Assembly: GCF_022344005.1 (NCBI RefSeq) | Contig: NZ_CP092190.1 | Coordinates: forward strand, 248,001 to 312,000 | Source of the DNA: Deinococcus sp. KNUC1210 | GTDB lineage: Bacteria; Deinococcota; Deinococci; Deinococcales; Deinococcaceae | DNA length: 64,000 bases | Direction: 5' to 3' | In this document: piece after piece, positions 18,487 through 30,100 of the stretch | How the letters are laid out: each line of letters begins with the position of its first letter | How positions within the stretch are numbered: the first letter of the stretch is position 1 | Notes under the pieces: model-generated | Told to the model about the DNA's origin: nothing | Seen by the model: only the letters and a program-made list of their open reading frames with translations | Databases searched by the model: none | Position numbers and translations under genes: made by a program

Positions 18487-20580
18487 GTGCAAACTCTGCT
18501 CCAGGCCGAAGAACTCACGCTGCTGTACGGTGAACGCGCCATTCTCAGCGGCGTGTCGTTGTCGCTGCGAAGTGGTGAGAGGTTGGCGCTGCTGGGCCGC
18601 AACGGAGCGGGTAAAACGACGCTGCTGCGGCTGCTGGCGGGCGAACGTCTGCCCGACGATGGCTCTGTGTGGTGGGCAGACGATCTGCGGCTGGCGGTGC
18701 TCGATCAGCAGCCGGTGTTCGAGGCGGGGCAGACGGTTCAGGAACTGCTGGACGCGGCAGACCCGCACGCCGAGATGCAGCGGCAACTGGACGCACTGGC
18801 TCCGCTGCTGGCCGATCCTGAGACGCTCGAACGCTGGACGGCTCTTCAGCGGCGTTTCGAGGACGCGGGCGGCTACCGCTGGCGCACCCGTACAGCCCGG
18901 ACGTTCGGGATGCTCGATCTGACCCGGTTTCTGCCGCGTGAAGCCGCGACTCTGAGCGGTGGAGAGCGCACTCGGCTGAGTCTGGCGCTGGCGCTTGCCC
19001 GCGAACCCGACGTGCTGCTGCTCGACGAACCCACCAACCATCTCGATATCCGCATGCGCGAGTGGCTGGAAGAGTGGCTGCTGAGCTTTCCCGGCGGCGT
19101 CATCCTGACGAGTCACGACCGGGAATTTCTGGACAGAGTGGCTCAGCGCAGCCTGTGGCTGGAGGGCGGCGAGGCACGTGAGTACCCCGGCGGCTACACC
19201 CGTGCCAGGAGCGTGCGCGATCTGGAGCGCCGCAGTCAGGGCCGCGCCCATACGCTCGGCAGACGGGAAGAACTGCGGCTGAGCGCCAGTGCCGACCGCC
19301 TCGACCTGTGGGGCCGCCGCAGCAAGTCGGTCAAATCGCGCCTGAACCGCACCGAAGTCGCGGAAGCGCCGCAGACGGAACGGGCGCTCCGTATGCGGCT
19401 GCTGTCGGGGCAGGCCCGCGCCCGCCTGCTGCTGTGGGCCGAACACCTCAGGAAGACCTATGACGACCGGGCCATCCTGAAGGATGTGGCGCTGAAGGTG
19501 CGGCAGGGCGACCGGGTGGCGCTGATGGGGGCCAACGGCACCGGGAAGACCACGCTGCTGCGGCTGCTGGCAGGCGAGGACTTCCCCGACGCCGGGCTGC
19601 CCGAGCCGGTGTTGCGGCTGGCTGGCGGGGTACAGGTGGTCACGCTCGATCAGACGTGGCACGGCCTCGACCCCGATGCGGGGCTGCTTGATCAGTTCGA
19701 GGAACGCTTCGGGGCGCGGGCGTCGGCGCTGCTGGGGCGGGCGGGCTTCCGGGCAGAGGACTGGGCCAGAGCGCCCTCTGAACTGTCGGGAGGTGAGCGG
19801 GCGCGGGCAGGACTGGCGCTGGTCAGTGCGCTGCGGGCCGATCTGCTGCTGCTCGACGAACCCACCAACCACCTCGATATCGCCGCGCTGGAAGCGCTGG
19901 AAGCGGCAGTCCAGGCCTACGGCGGCGCGGTCATCATCGTGACGCACGACCGCCGCTTTGCCCGCGAGGTGGCAAACCGCCTGTGGATGATCGAGGAGGG
20001 CGTGCTTCAGGAAGTCGCAGGCTGGACCGACCGCACGCTGCTCGATCCGGCCCGCAGCCTGGAAGGCGATCCGCCGCCGCCCCCGCCGCCGCCCAGCCCG
20101 CGTGAACGGCTGCGCCTTCAGGAACTGCGCCTGTCGGAACTCAATACCCAGCTCGACCGCCTGACCCTGACCGGACGAGAGGAGGCGCGTGCCCGCAGCG
20201 AGCGCCACCTCTTGCAGCAGGAGGTGTACGAGCTGTACGCCGAGGTGTATTTCCAGCCGCAGTACGACTACGAGCTGAGGAGCGGCCCGCTGCGTGTGCG
20301 GGCACAGCGGTTTTCCGGCACAGAGCGCTTTTCGGCTGCAGGTCAGGGCGGCGGCATGTTCTGGGCGGCGCACGACCTGAGCTGTCCGCACCTCGCCTGG
20401 GACGGCGAAACCCTGCGCTGGTCGGACACGCCGCCCACGTGGTACGGCGCGGCCCTGCTGGGCGGAGCGCTGGAACTGCTGTTCACCCGCTGGCAGGTGA
20501 CGCGGGCCACACTGGGCGACGGCGGCCCGGTGCTGCGCCGCCGCGCGTACTTTGAACGGCTGGGCTGGGCAGGCCACTGA
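18487..20580 (+). CDS. ABC-F family ATPase
   Basis: A soluble 697-aa protein with two ATP-binding cassettes and no membrane segments, as in ABC-F ribosome-associated factors (translation or antibiotic protection). Cassette 1: Walker A GRNGAGKTT (about residue 38), signature LSGGERTRLS, Walker B LLLDEPTNHLDIR. Cassette 2: Walker A GANGTGKTT (about residue 343), signature LSGGERARAG, LLLDEPTNHLDIA. A proline-rich stretch (PPPPPPPP, about residue 530) leads to a C-terminal region of about 150 aa, longer than in most relatives. GTG start is supported by the TAGCCT box. The specific role is not deducible. Confidence 0.88.
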   Translation: MQTLLQAEELTLLYGERAILSGVSLSLRSGERLALLGRNGAGKTTLLRLLAGERLPDDGSVWWADDLRLAVLDQQPVFEAGQTVQELLDAADPHAEMQRQLDALAPLLADPETLERWTALQRRFEDAGGYRWRTRTARTFGMLDLTRFLPREAATLSGGERTRLSLALALAREPDVLLLDEPTNHLDIRMREWLEEWLLSFPGGVILTSHDREFLDRVAQRSLWLEGGEAREYPGGYTRARSVRDLERRSQGRAHTLGRREELRLSASADRLDLWGRRSKSVKSRLNRTEVAEAPQTERALRMRLLSGQARARLLLWAEHLRKTYDDRAILKDVALKVRQGDRVALMGANGTGKTTLLRLLAGEDFPDAGLPEPVLRLAGGVQVVTLDQTWHGLDPDAGLLDQFEERFGARASALLGRAGFRAEDWARAPSELSGGERARAGLALVSALRADLLLLDEPTNHLDIAALEALEAAVQAYGGAVIIVTHDRRFAREVANRLWMIEEGVLQEVAGWTDRTLLDPARSLEGDPPPPPPPPSPRERLRLQELRLSELNTQLDRLTLTGREEARARSERHLLQQEVYELYAEVYFQPQYDYELRSGPLRVRAQRFSGTERFSAAGQGGGMFWAAHDLSCPHLAWDGETLRWSDTPPTWYGAALLGGALELLFTRWQVTRATLGDGGPVLRRRAYFERLGWAGH

Positions 20581-20610
20581 CGCCCTGGCCCGCGTGCTGC
20601 GCCGGGCCGC

Positions 20611-20616
20611 TATACT
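20611..20616 (+). promoter_or_regulatory. -10 box TATACT, leaderless start
   Basis: TATACT ends 7 nt before the ATG at 20624. Confidence 0.55.
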
Positions 20617-20623
20617 GCCCCGC

Positions 20624-21073
20624 ATGGAAGACCTTCTGAAAGGACGCCTGGGCGGTGACAGCGGATTCGACATTCGCTGCGCCATCGACGGCGATCATAT
20701 TGTGGGCCGCGCTGGCGGCAAGCTTCACGGCCAAGACATCGACCTCGAAATCACCGAGAAGGGCGTGCAGGGCACGGTGGGCGACGCGCCCGTCAGCATT
20801 CAGCTCGATGCCGGAGAACTGAAGGGCAACGTCGGCAAGGAAAAGCTGACGCTGCGCGGCGTTGACCGTGTGACCGGCTTCTTTGGCGAACCCATCGTGG
20901 GCTGGAACGTGTCGGCTCAGCAGACGGGCACGCAGCTGTATGGTCGCCTGGGCAGCACGGTGCTGGGCCGCGAGTTCCAGCTCGAACTCGGCTCGGCTCC
21001 CGGCTGGGTGGGTGCGCTGGTCGCGGTGGTGGCGTTCTACGCTCTGGAACCCCGGGCGAGCGCCGCACGGTAA
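20624..21073 (+). CDS. Hypothetical beta-rich protein, 149 aa
   Basis: I do not recognise a family. The sequence is a series of short Gly-bounded strands (GRAGGKLHGQDIDLEITEKGVQGTVG, VSIQLDAGELKGNVGKEKLTLRG...) suggestive of an elongated beta structure, ending in a hydrophobic segment (APGWVGALVAVVAFYAL) and a short Arg-containing tail. It may be a tail-anchored or envelope-associated protein. It has no signal peptide. It is convergent with the TamB-like gene, sharing a terminator. ATG 20624 fits the leaderless box; the longer frame to 20552 overlaps the ABC-F gene. Confidence 0.62.
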   Translation: MEDLLKGRLGGDSGFDIRCAIDGDHIVGRAGGKLHGQDIDLEITEKGVQGTVGDAPVSIQLDAGELKGNVGKEKLTLRGVDRVTGFFGEPIVGWNVSAQQTGTQLYGRLGSTVLGREFQLELGSAPGWVGALVAVVAFYALEPRASAAR

Positions 21074-21148
21074 AAGATGTGATGTGGGATGGGTAATGCG
21101 TGATGAGTAGCGCTGACCTCGCCTTCGCCAGCAAGTACAGCCAGCAAT

Positions 21149-21182
21149 AAAAAGACCCCTGCCAACTGGCGGGGGTCTTTTT
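21149..21182. terminator. Bidirectional terminator between 20624 gene and tamB
   Basis: AAAAAGACCCC (21149-21159) pairs with GGGGTCTTTTT (21172-21182), with an inner GCC/GGC. The A-run and T-run make it functional on both strands. Confidence 0.85.
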
Positions 21183-21195
21183 CCCATCACGTCCT

Positions 21196-24100
21196 TTACC
21201 AGCGGTACACGTAGCCGAAGCTGAACTGCGTGCTGCTGCCCGACTTCACGCCGAGCTGGAGACTGCTGCGGTTGCTGAAGTTGTAGGCCGCCGAGAACGA
21301 GGGGCGCAGGCTGCTGAGATCGAAGCCCTGAATCGGCGTGCTGGCCTTGAAGGTCAGGCGGTTGTCGGGCGTGGTGTAGGTGGCGTCCAGCACACCCTGA
21401 CCGGTCAGATCGACCTGATATTGCAGGTACAGCTGGCGCGTCAGATAGGAACCGACGGTGACGGTAGCCCCGAACGAGCCGCTGCCGTTCTCGCCGGGCA
21501 GCGCCGCGTTGATGCGGAACACGTCCACGCCCAGAGCGCGGGCGATGTTGCGCTGAAGTTCGCCCAGCACGAAGACGTTCAGAGCGGTATTCAGGGCGCT
21601 GGTGCCCAGAGTGCCCAGGTTGCTCGGCAGGGTGGTCAGGTCGGGCGTGCCGACAGCCACCAGCGAATACAGCTGCGCCTCGGCATTGGGATTGCTGCTC
21701 GACAGATCGACGCTGCCCGACACGCACCCGCTGCTGCAGGTCAGGCGGGTATCGAGGGCCAGTCCCTGCGTGCCGTCCGGCTGCCGCACGAATCGTCCGC
21801 CCAGGGCCAGATTCACCGTCACCAGTCCGCCGCTGGGCAGCGGTACGTCGCCTGCTGCCGCCACGTTCAGCACCGGATACAGCGAGGTGCCGTCGAAGGT
21901 GGCATTCCCCGACGAGATGGTGAAGGTGTTGTCGCGCAGATCCACACTGCCCCGGATCGCTGTGACGCTGCCGCTGAGGGTGGGAGCGCTGCCGGTGCCT
22001 GCCAGAACCAGATCGCCGCTCAGCTCGGCGCGGGCGATGGATTCATCGACCCGGATGCCGCTGGGCGCGTGAATCGGAATATTCAGCAGCTTGACCCGCG
22101 TCAGGAAGGGGCTGACCTTCTTGGGCTGCACCGCATCCGTTTCGTTTGGCGGGAACTCGGTCAGCGGCTCTGGCAGCGGGCTGGTATAGGCCACGCTGCC
22201 GTCTGAGGTGTTCGGGGTGCTGCCTGCGCTGCTGGGAGCCGGAAGCACCGCCGCCGAATCGACCCTGCCCAGCACCAGACTGCTGAGATTGACCTGACCG
22301 CTGACATTGATCGGCGCGTCTGGAGCGGTGCCCTGCTCCCTGGCGGTCAGGTCGGCATTGATGCGGCTTTCACGCCCATAGATCAGCGAGATCGGCAGAT
22401 TGAAGTTGCGGGCGCTCAGGCTCAGGTCGATGAGCGGTGAGATGCTGCCCTGTACGCTCAGACTGCCCACGCCCAGCCCGCCCGTGGCCTGCGCCGTCAG
22501 GCTGTAGCCCTCCTGGGGCGTGCCAGCGTTGCTCTGGAACACGGTGGCCTGCACGTTCTCGATGCGGCCCAGACCCTGCGGCACCAGCAGTCCCGCGTAC
22601 TTCACGCTGAGCGCCCGCAGTTTCAGCGTTTCCAGGGTGCCGCTGATGTCCAGCGTGCCGTCGGCTCCCACCGTGCCGCCCGAGCGCAGCCGCCCCTGCG
22701 CCGCGAAGATGCCGCTGTCCTGCAGTTGCCCGCTGAAGGTGGGAAGCTGGATGCTGATGCCGCTGATCGCTCCGTTCAGGTCGGTGGCACTGACGTTGCC
22801 CACCGGACGGTCATAACTGCCCGCCACGTTCAGGCTGAGGGTGCCCTGAAGGCTGGGCGTCAGGTCGCGGATACTGGGAATCAGCGACAGCACGGGCGTG
22901 AAGGTGGTGTTCTGGAAGCTGGCGGTCACGTTGACCCGTGCGTGGGTGTACGCCCCGGTCACGTCCCAGCGGCCTGCTCCGCTGAGGTGTAGGTCGATGT
23001 TCCGCAGCTCGCGGTTCGCGTAGTCGATAAACCCGCTGCCCGCCAGCGTCTGAGTAACTGGTGTCTGGGTGATCGGCGTCTGGGAAGCGGGTGTCTGTGC
23101 TGCGGCAGCGTTGGCAGCCGCTGGTTTGGTGCTGGCCGGGGTCGTCGGCCCGGTGGTGGGCTGGGCAACGGGCACCATCACGGTGCTGCTGACGGTCAGG
23201 CGTTCGGCCACCACGTTCAGACTGCCCGACGCCGGATCGGACAGCGGGAACTGGAAGCGGGCCAGTCCGGTCAGCAGGCCCTTGCCGGGCAGCGTGCCGC
23301 TGAAGGCCGACAGGAAGGCGTCGACCGGTAAGCCGCTCATCTGGAAGGTGCCGCTGACCACGCCGCCCGACAGCGAGCCCGAGAGCTGCGAGGTGGCCGC
23401 CTGGGTGGTGCCGACCAGCCCGCGAAGTCGCCAGTCGCCGCCCGCGAGCGTGCCGTTGACGCGGGCGCTCAGAACGGTATCGCCCACCTTCAGCGCCGCC
23501 GAGCGCAGCACAAAGGTGCCGCCGCCGTCCGAGATGGCCGCCTCGCCGCTGATCCTGCCGCTCAGGTTGGGCGCGACCTTCAGGCCCTCCAGATCGAGGC
23601 CGCTGAGCGATGCCCGCAGGCTGTAGCCCTGATCGGTGGGCTTGACGGCGGTATAGCTGGCGAGCTGCGGCACCAGATCGGCAAGGCCGCCGCTGCCCGT
23701 GATGCTGACCTGGGTGTTCTCGCCGGGGGTGGCCGAATCGGCGCTGGCCTGCACCGTGAAACTCTGGCCGTCCAGTGTGGCGCTGCCGCTTAGCTGCGCC
23801 ATCAGGCCGCCCACGTTCAGCGTCAGCGCTCTGGCGTTCAGTGTGCCGCTCAGGCCCGCCGCGTTCAGCGTCAGGTCGCTGCTCAGGGTGCCGCCGTTGC
23901 TCTGGACCTGTGCTTTCAGGGTGCCGGTGTAGGCCGCTCCCTGCTGCGGCTGGCTGATGGTCGCCGTGGCGGTGCCGTAGGGGGCCTTCAGCTGCGCGTC
24001 TGCTTTCAGGCGTCCGGCGTTCAGGGTCAGGTCGGCGTCCACGTCGCCCGACAGCGGCAGGTTCAGCACCGGGATGGTCAGTCCGGTCTGGGCACCGACC

Positions 24101-27100
24101 AGCGACACGCGGGCCGAGCCGTTCAGCGTCTTCGTGCTGACGCTGCCCTGAGCGCTCACCTTGCCCGAGATGCCGCTGAGATCGAGGCCGCCCAGATTCA
24201 GGCCCGGCAGATTCAGGCTCAGCGTCTCGCCGTCCCAGCGCACGCGCCCCGCCGCCGCTCCGTCGCTGACGCTCAGGTCTGCGCCCGCTTTAGAAGCGTT
24301 GCCGCTGGCGGTCCAGCTTCCGCGTTTGGCCGTCAGGAGCGCCTGTGGATCGCCCGCCGCGCCTGACAGCTTGACGCTCACGCTGGCTTCGGGCCGGGTA
24401 TAGGTCGCCTGTCCTTCCCACAGCGCCTTGACCAGATCGAGGTTCAGCACGCCGCTGGCCTGCGCCGCCGGGCCATCGACCAGCCGCAGCTGCACCGCAC
24501 TCCGGTTCGCCACCACACGCACGCCCGCACCACCCACGCCGACCTCGCCTGCCAGCAGCGGCTGAGCCAGTGCGCCCGACAGCCGGAAGTGGCCCGGAGC
24601 CGTGACCACGCCAGCAGGCCCGCCGGTCAGGTCGAGCGTGCCAGTCCAGCCGTTCTTCACGCTGCCGGTGCTGTTCAGGGTCGCCTGGAAGCCCGATGCT
24701 GCCGCCGTGCCGCTCAGGGCCACGCTGCCCCCGGCGTAGGCGGCCTTCAGGTCGGCCGTGGTGCCTGCTCCGCTCAACTGCACGGTGGCACTGCCGGTGC
24801 CGCTGAGGGTGGCCCGCCCGCTGGCGCTGGCAGCGAACCCGTAGCCCTGCGCCGTCAGGCCGCTGAAGGTCAGGTTGCTGCTCTTCAGGGTGCCGACCTG
24901 CTTGCCGTCCTGCGTGACAGTCCCGGTCAGCGTGTTCAGGCCCGCCTGCGGCCCGGTCAGAGCGCCCGCCGCGTTCAGGGCCAGATTGTTCAGGGTGACG
25001 CCCGATAGCTCGGCGCGGGGAATACGGCCCACCGCGCTGACGCTCAGGCGGCTGACCGGTCCGCTGATCGCCACATCCACCGACGCGTCACCGCTCGCGC
25101 CCGGCAGCAGCGGCAAGGGCGTCAGGTGAAGGGCCGCGTTGATGTCGGGCAGCAGCCCACCGGAGGGCGGCAGCGCCAGTGTCAGGTTGCCGGTGCCGAG
25201 CGTGCCCGCCGTCAGCGCGTAGCGGCCCGTGCCGTCGCCCTTCAGGGTCAGTGCGGTGGGCAGGGCGCTCAGGCTGGCCTGCACGTTGCCGCTCAGCTTC
25301 GGCCACTGGCCCGTTACATCCAGCTTGAGCCGGTTGCCCGTCTGTCCGCTGCCCGACTGACCCGCGCTGCCGTACACATGCAGATCGGCCTGAAGCGGCG
25401 ACAGGCTCAGGTGCCGCACGTCGGCCAGCAGGCGGCCCGTGTAGCCGTTTTTCAGATCGGCGGCGGCGTTCAGGCGCGGGTCGAGGACGCTGCCGCTCAG
25501 GTTCACGGCGGCGTTCAGCTCTGGGCGAGACACGCTGACGCGCCCGCGAAGCTGCGGATTTCTGAGATCGCCGCTGAGCTGGACGCTGCCGCCGAGGGTA
25601 TCGAGCCCGAAGGCGGTGGGCCGCAGCGTGTGCAGATTGAGCGTCACGCCGCTGGGCAGGCTGCCTCCCAGATCGAATGCGCCGCCCAACAGCGTGCCGT
25701 TCAGATTGGCCGAGACGACCTGCGGGGTGTACTGCGCCGAGCCGAGCAGCGTAAAAGCTCCGACCTGTGTCTGCTGTCCCCGGACATTCAGCCCACTCCC
25801 GCTGATCTGTCGCAGGCCGCCCGACAGCGAACCTTCGAGCGCCGCGCTGCCGCTGAGGGTCAGCGCATTCACGCCCGCCGACGGAGGCAGCAGCCGTGCC
25901 AGTCCGACGCTGCTGCTGCTCAGCGAGGCGCGGTAATCGTCGCCGTCGAGGGCCGCCGTGGCCTTCAGCTTGCGCCCGTCCAGCGTCAGGTTCACGTCGC
26001 CAGCGCTGTACGACGCGCTCAGTGGGCCACTCAGTTCGCCGGAAACGTCGTTCAGGCCGCCCGACAGGACGGCGCTCAGGTGGCCCCAGTCAGGTCCCGA
26101 GAGCCGCCCGTCACCGCTGAGGGTGAGAAGCTGGGGGCGGCCCCACAGCGCGGCGATATCGAATTCGTTCAGATGCAGCGTGCCGACGGGCCGGAACAGC
26201 ACGCTCGCCGGAAGGACCGCCGTCAACGAGGCCGCCTTCAGTGCGCCGCTTCCGACCGAGGCGGTGGCGGTCAGGTCGCCGTGTCCGGTCAGGCGGGCGA
26301 CGAGTGCCTGACCCGATACATCGCCGCTGGCCCGCAGATCGCCCAGAAAACCGGTGCCGCTGTGCCACCCGGTCACGCCCTGAAGCGCGACGGTCGTGCT
26401 CCCGGCGCGGTACGGCGCATTCAGCGTGAAGCGGAACTGCTGGATTCCGCCCAGCGTGTTCTGGCCCAGCCGTCCGTGGGCGCCGCCCGCCAGCCGCTCT
26501 CCGGTGGCCGTGAATTTCCAATCGGACCCCAGCAGCGACACCTGCACGGTGCTGCCGGGCGCGTCCAGTCCACGGGGGCCGCCGGTCGTCTTGCCGCTCA
26601 GCAGCAGGTGGGGCCTGGACAGTTCGCCGTTCACGGCCAGCGTGTAGCGGCCCGCCAGATAGTCGCTCAGCTCGATTGGCCCCCCGAGGCGCAGGGTGGG
26701 GAAGACGTCGCCGGAAATCTGCGCCGTGGCAAGCGGGCTGCCGCTGCCGCCCTGATAGGTGACGGCTGCCTTCTGCACGCTCAGGACACCGCCGGAGTAG
26801 CGGGCGGGCAGTGTGAAATCGGTTCCGGCGATCTGGCCTGCCGCGTTCAGCCGCACGTCGTTCAGCGTGCCCCGCAGCGTGCCGCCCACATGCCCGCTCA
26901 CACCTGCCAGCGCTTCCAGATCGGCGGCAGCGAAGGTACCCGCGACCTGCCACGCGGCGAGGTTAGCGGTCTTTCCGGCGCTTCCCTTCGCCAGGATGTC
27001 CAGACTCAGCCCCGACACGTCTCCCTGCACGGTCACGCGGGCCGGGTCGAGGCCGCCGCTGGCCTGCACGTTCACGGCGCGGCCTCCGTAGCTGCCGCTG

Positions 27101-30100
27101 ACACTCAGGGCTGCCTGCGTGCGAACGTCGCCGCTCAGGTGGGCGCGGAGTTCCTGCCAGCTCAGATCGGCGTCGGCCTGCGGATAGAAATTGCCGCTGG
27201 CGGCCAGTACCTGTCCTCCCAGGTTGCTCTGGAGGTCGCCGCTGAGCTGTCCACGGGCGAGGCGGAGGATACCGGCAGCGGACTGGGCGGCGCTTCGCAG
27301 GTCGAAGCGGGCCGAGCCGCTGGCCTGCTCAAGGCTGAGATTCGGGAGGTGCAGCGAGGTCTGGATGCTGCCGCTCAGCGGGCCGAGTCCGGCGGTGAAG
27401 GGCCGCAGGGCCAGCGCACTGAGCGGGCCGGAGACATCGAGGGCCTGAGCGTCGTAGGCGAAGCGCAACCGGGTACCGGGGTGGGTGAGGAGGCCGGAGG
27501 CGGTCAGGCCGTTGGTCCAGGTCAGCTGGGCGTTGAGGCCGAGCGGCTGCTGGAGATACTGGGTGTGATCGAGGGTGAGGGTGGCGCGGGTGGGGGTGAG
27601 GGTGGCGGTGAGCTGACCGAGGGTCAGCTCGGGACGCAGCTGGGCGGGCAGGAAGGGACGGGCGATGGCGAGCGAGGCATGCAGGGTGCCCTGGAGGGCA
27701 GGCAGCACCTGCACCGAGCCGCTGAGCGGGCCGCTGGGCTGGGCACGGAGCGTGCTGCCACTGCCGATCAGCTGGAGGGCGCCGGGCTGGGTACCGAGCA
27801 GATAGCTGAGGGTGGTCTGTCCGGTCCAGCCGCCGGCGTAGCGCAGACCGCCGAGGTTGGCGGCGGGGGGAAACAGCGAGGCGTGCAGCGGCAGGATCTG
27901 GGCGGGCAGGCGGGCGACATTCTGACCCTGCAGGGCGTACGCCTGTCCCTTGATCAGCACACTCCCGCGCACATCCGACCCACTTCCCGAGGCGCTGGCA
28001 CTCAGATAAGGGCCGTCCACCTTCAGCTGGAGGTTCGTCAGGGTGCTGGGCAGGGTGAGGCGGGCAGAGGCCTGAAGGGTGTGGCCCAGCAGCGAGCCGG
28101 AAGCGCTCAGGCGACCGTTGGTGGCGCTGAGCTGGAGCGGACCGGCGCTGAGGGTGCCGCTGAGCAGGCCGCCTGTTGCGCGGAGTTGCCCATTGAGGGT
28201 CTGTCCGGCGAGGGTGAGGCGGTTGGCCTGCACGCTGAAGTCAGACAGCCCGTTCAGCTGGACCTGGGCGGTGCCGCCCGCGCCGTCCGATACGCGCAAG
28301 TCGCCCACCGGCTTCGCGCCCTGACCGAGCAGCCCGCTGACCGTTCCCTGAATGGCATACGGCTGCCCCCGATGCTGGTGGCAAGCTGCCCGCTGAGCTG
28401 TCCCTGGGCGAGGCGGAGGGTACCGGCAGCGGACTGAGCGGCGCTGCGCAGGTCGAAGCGGGCTGAGCCACTGGCCTGCTCAAGGCTGAGGTTCGGGAGG
28501 TGCAGCGAGGTCTGGATGCTGCCGCTCAGCGGGCCGAGTCCGGCGGTGAAGGGCCGCAGGGCCAGCGCACTGAGCGGGCCGGAGACATCGAGGGCCTGAG
28601 CGTCGTAGGCGAAGCGCAACCGGGTACCGGGGTGGGTGAGGAGGCCGGAGGCGGTCAGGCCGTTGGTCCAGGTCAGCTGGGCGTTGAGGCCGAGCGGCTG
28701 CTGGAGATACTGGGTGTGATCGAGGGTGAGGGTGGCGCGGGTGGGGGTGAGGGTGGCGGTGAGCTGACCGAGGGTCAGCTCGGGACGCAGCTGGGCAGGC
28801 AGGAAGGGACGGGCGACGGCGAGCGAGGCATGCAGGGTGCCCTGGAGGGCAGGCAGCACCTGCACCGAGCCGCTGAGCGGGCCGCTGGGCTGGGCACGGA
28901 GCGTGCTGCCACTGCCGATCAGCTGGAGGGCGCCGGGCTGGGTACCGAGCAGATAGCTGAGGGTGGTCTGTCCGGTCCAGCCGCCGGCGTAGCGCAGACC
29001 GCCGAGGTTGGCGGCGGGGGAAACAGCGAGGCGTGCAGCGGCAGGATCTGGGCGGGCAGGCGGGCGACATTCTGACCCTGCAGGGCGTACGCCTGCCCCT
29101 TGATCAGCACACTCCCGCTCAGGTCGCTTCCGCTTCCGCTCGCCACCGCGCTGATGTACGGGCCATCGACCTTGACGTTCACGTTGCTGAGGGTGCTGGG
29201 CAGGGTGAGGCGGGCGGAGGCCTGAAGGGTGTGGCCCAACAGCGAGCCGGAAGCACTCAGGCGACCGTTGGTGGCGCTGAGCTGGAGCGGGCCGGCGCTG
29301 AGGGTGCCGCTGAGCAGTCCGCCCGTTGCGCGGAGTTGCCCATTGAGGGTCTGTCCGGCGAGGGTGAGGCGGTTGGCCTGCACGCTGAAGTCTGACAGCC
29401 CGTTCAGCTGGACCTGGGCGGTGCCGCCCGCGCCGTCCGATACACGCAAGTCGCCCACCGGCTTCGCGCCCTGACCCGAGATGCGGCCCTGGGCGTACAG
29501 CCCTGAAATCGCCCCGCGTACCTGGAGGTCATAGGCCTGCGTCTGGGGGTTCACGGTGCCGCCTGCCCGCAGTGCGTTCGGCCCCTGCAGGGTGGTGCTG
29601 AGGCGCTGCCAGGGCCCTTCGACCTGCACCGCGTATGGCCCGAGGTTGCCCGACGCGGTCAGCTCGCCCTGCCAGCCAGCCGCCCACCTGCCGTTCAGCG
29701 TCACGCTGCCGCTCTGGCCATACCCGCTGAGTGCCTGGGTACCGCGCACCGTGACGGTGTTGCCGCTGTAGCCCAGGTTCAGGCCTCCATACGTTCCGCT
29801 CAGTGCCAGGCGGGGCGTGACCGTCGCCTGAAGGTTCAGCGCCTGGGCAGGCAGCGACAGCCCTGCGGCGCTCAGGGCGCTGAGCTGGCCGGTCACGGCG
29901 GCCCTGATGTTGCTGTACGGGCCTTCCAGGTGGGCCTGAAGGGTCTGCGGCCCGCTGACGGTGTTCTGCACGCTCAGCGGGCCATCCAGCGACAGGTCGG
30001 GGAAGACCCGCCCGCTCAGGGTCGCGGCGGCGCTCGTTCCGTTTCCGGCGTCGTACCGCACGGCCGAACGGGTGGTGAAGCGGTTGCCCGCACGGGTAAA

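Noticed and set aside
25126..28437. Plus-strand open frame of 1103 codons across tamB
   Set aside because: It lies antisense to the TamB-like gene, is Gln/Arg/Gly-rich without any domain, and arises because high G+C coding DNA has few stops in the mirror frame.
28254..28865. Separate 203-codon minus-strand gene
   Set aside because: Its sequence is the middle of the duplicated tamB unit, isolated by two one-base losses; it is not an independent gene.
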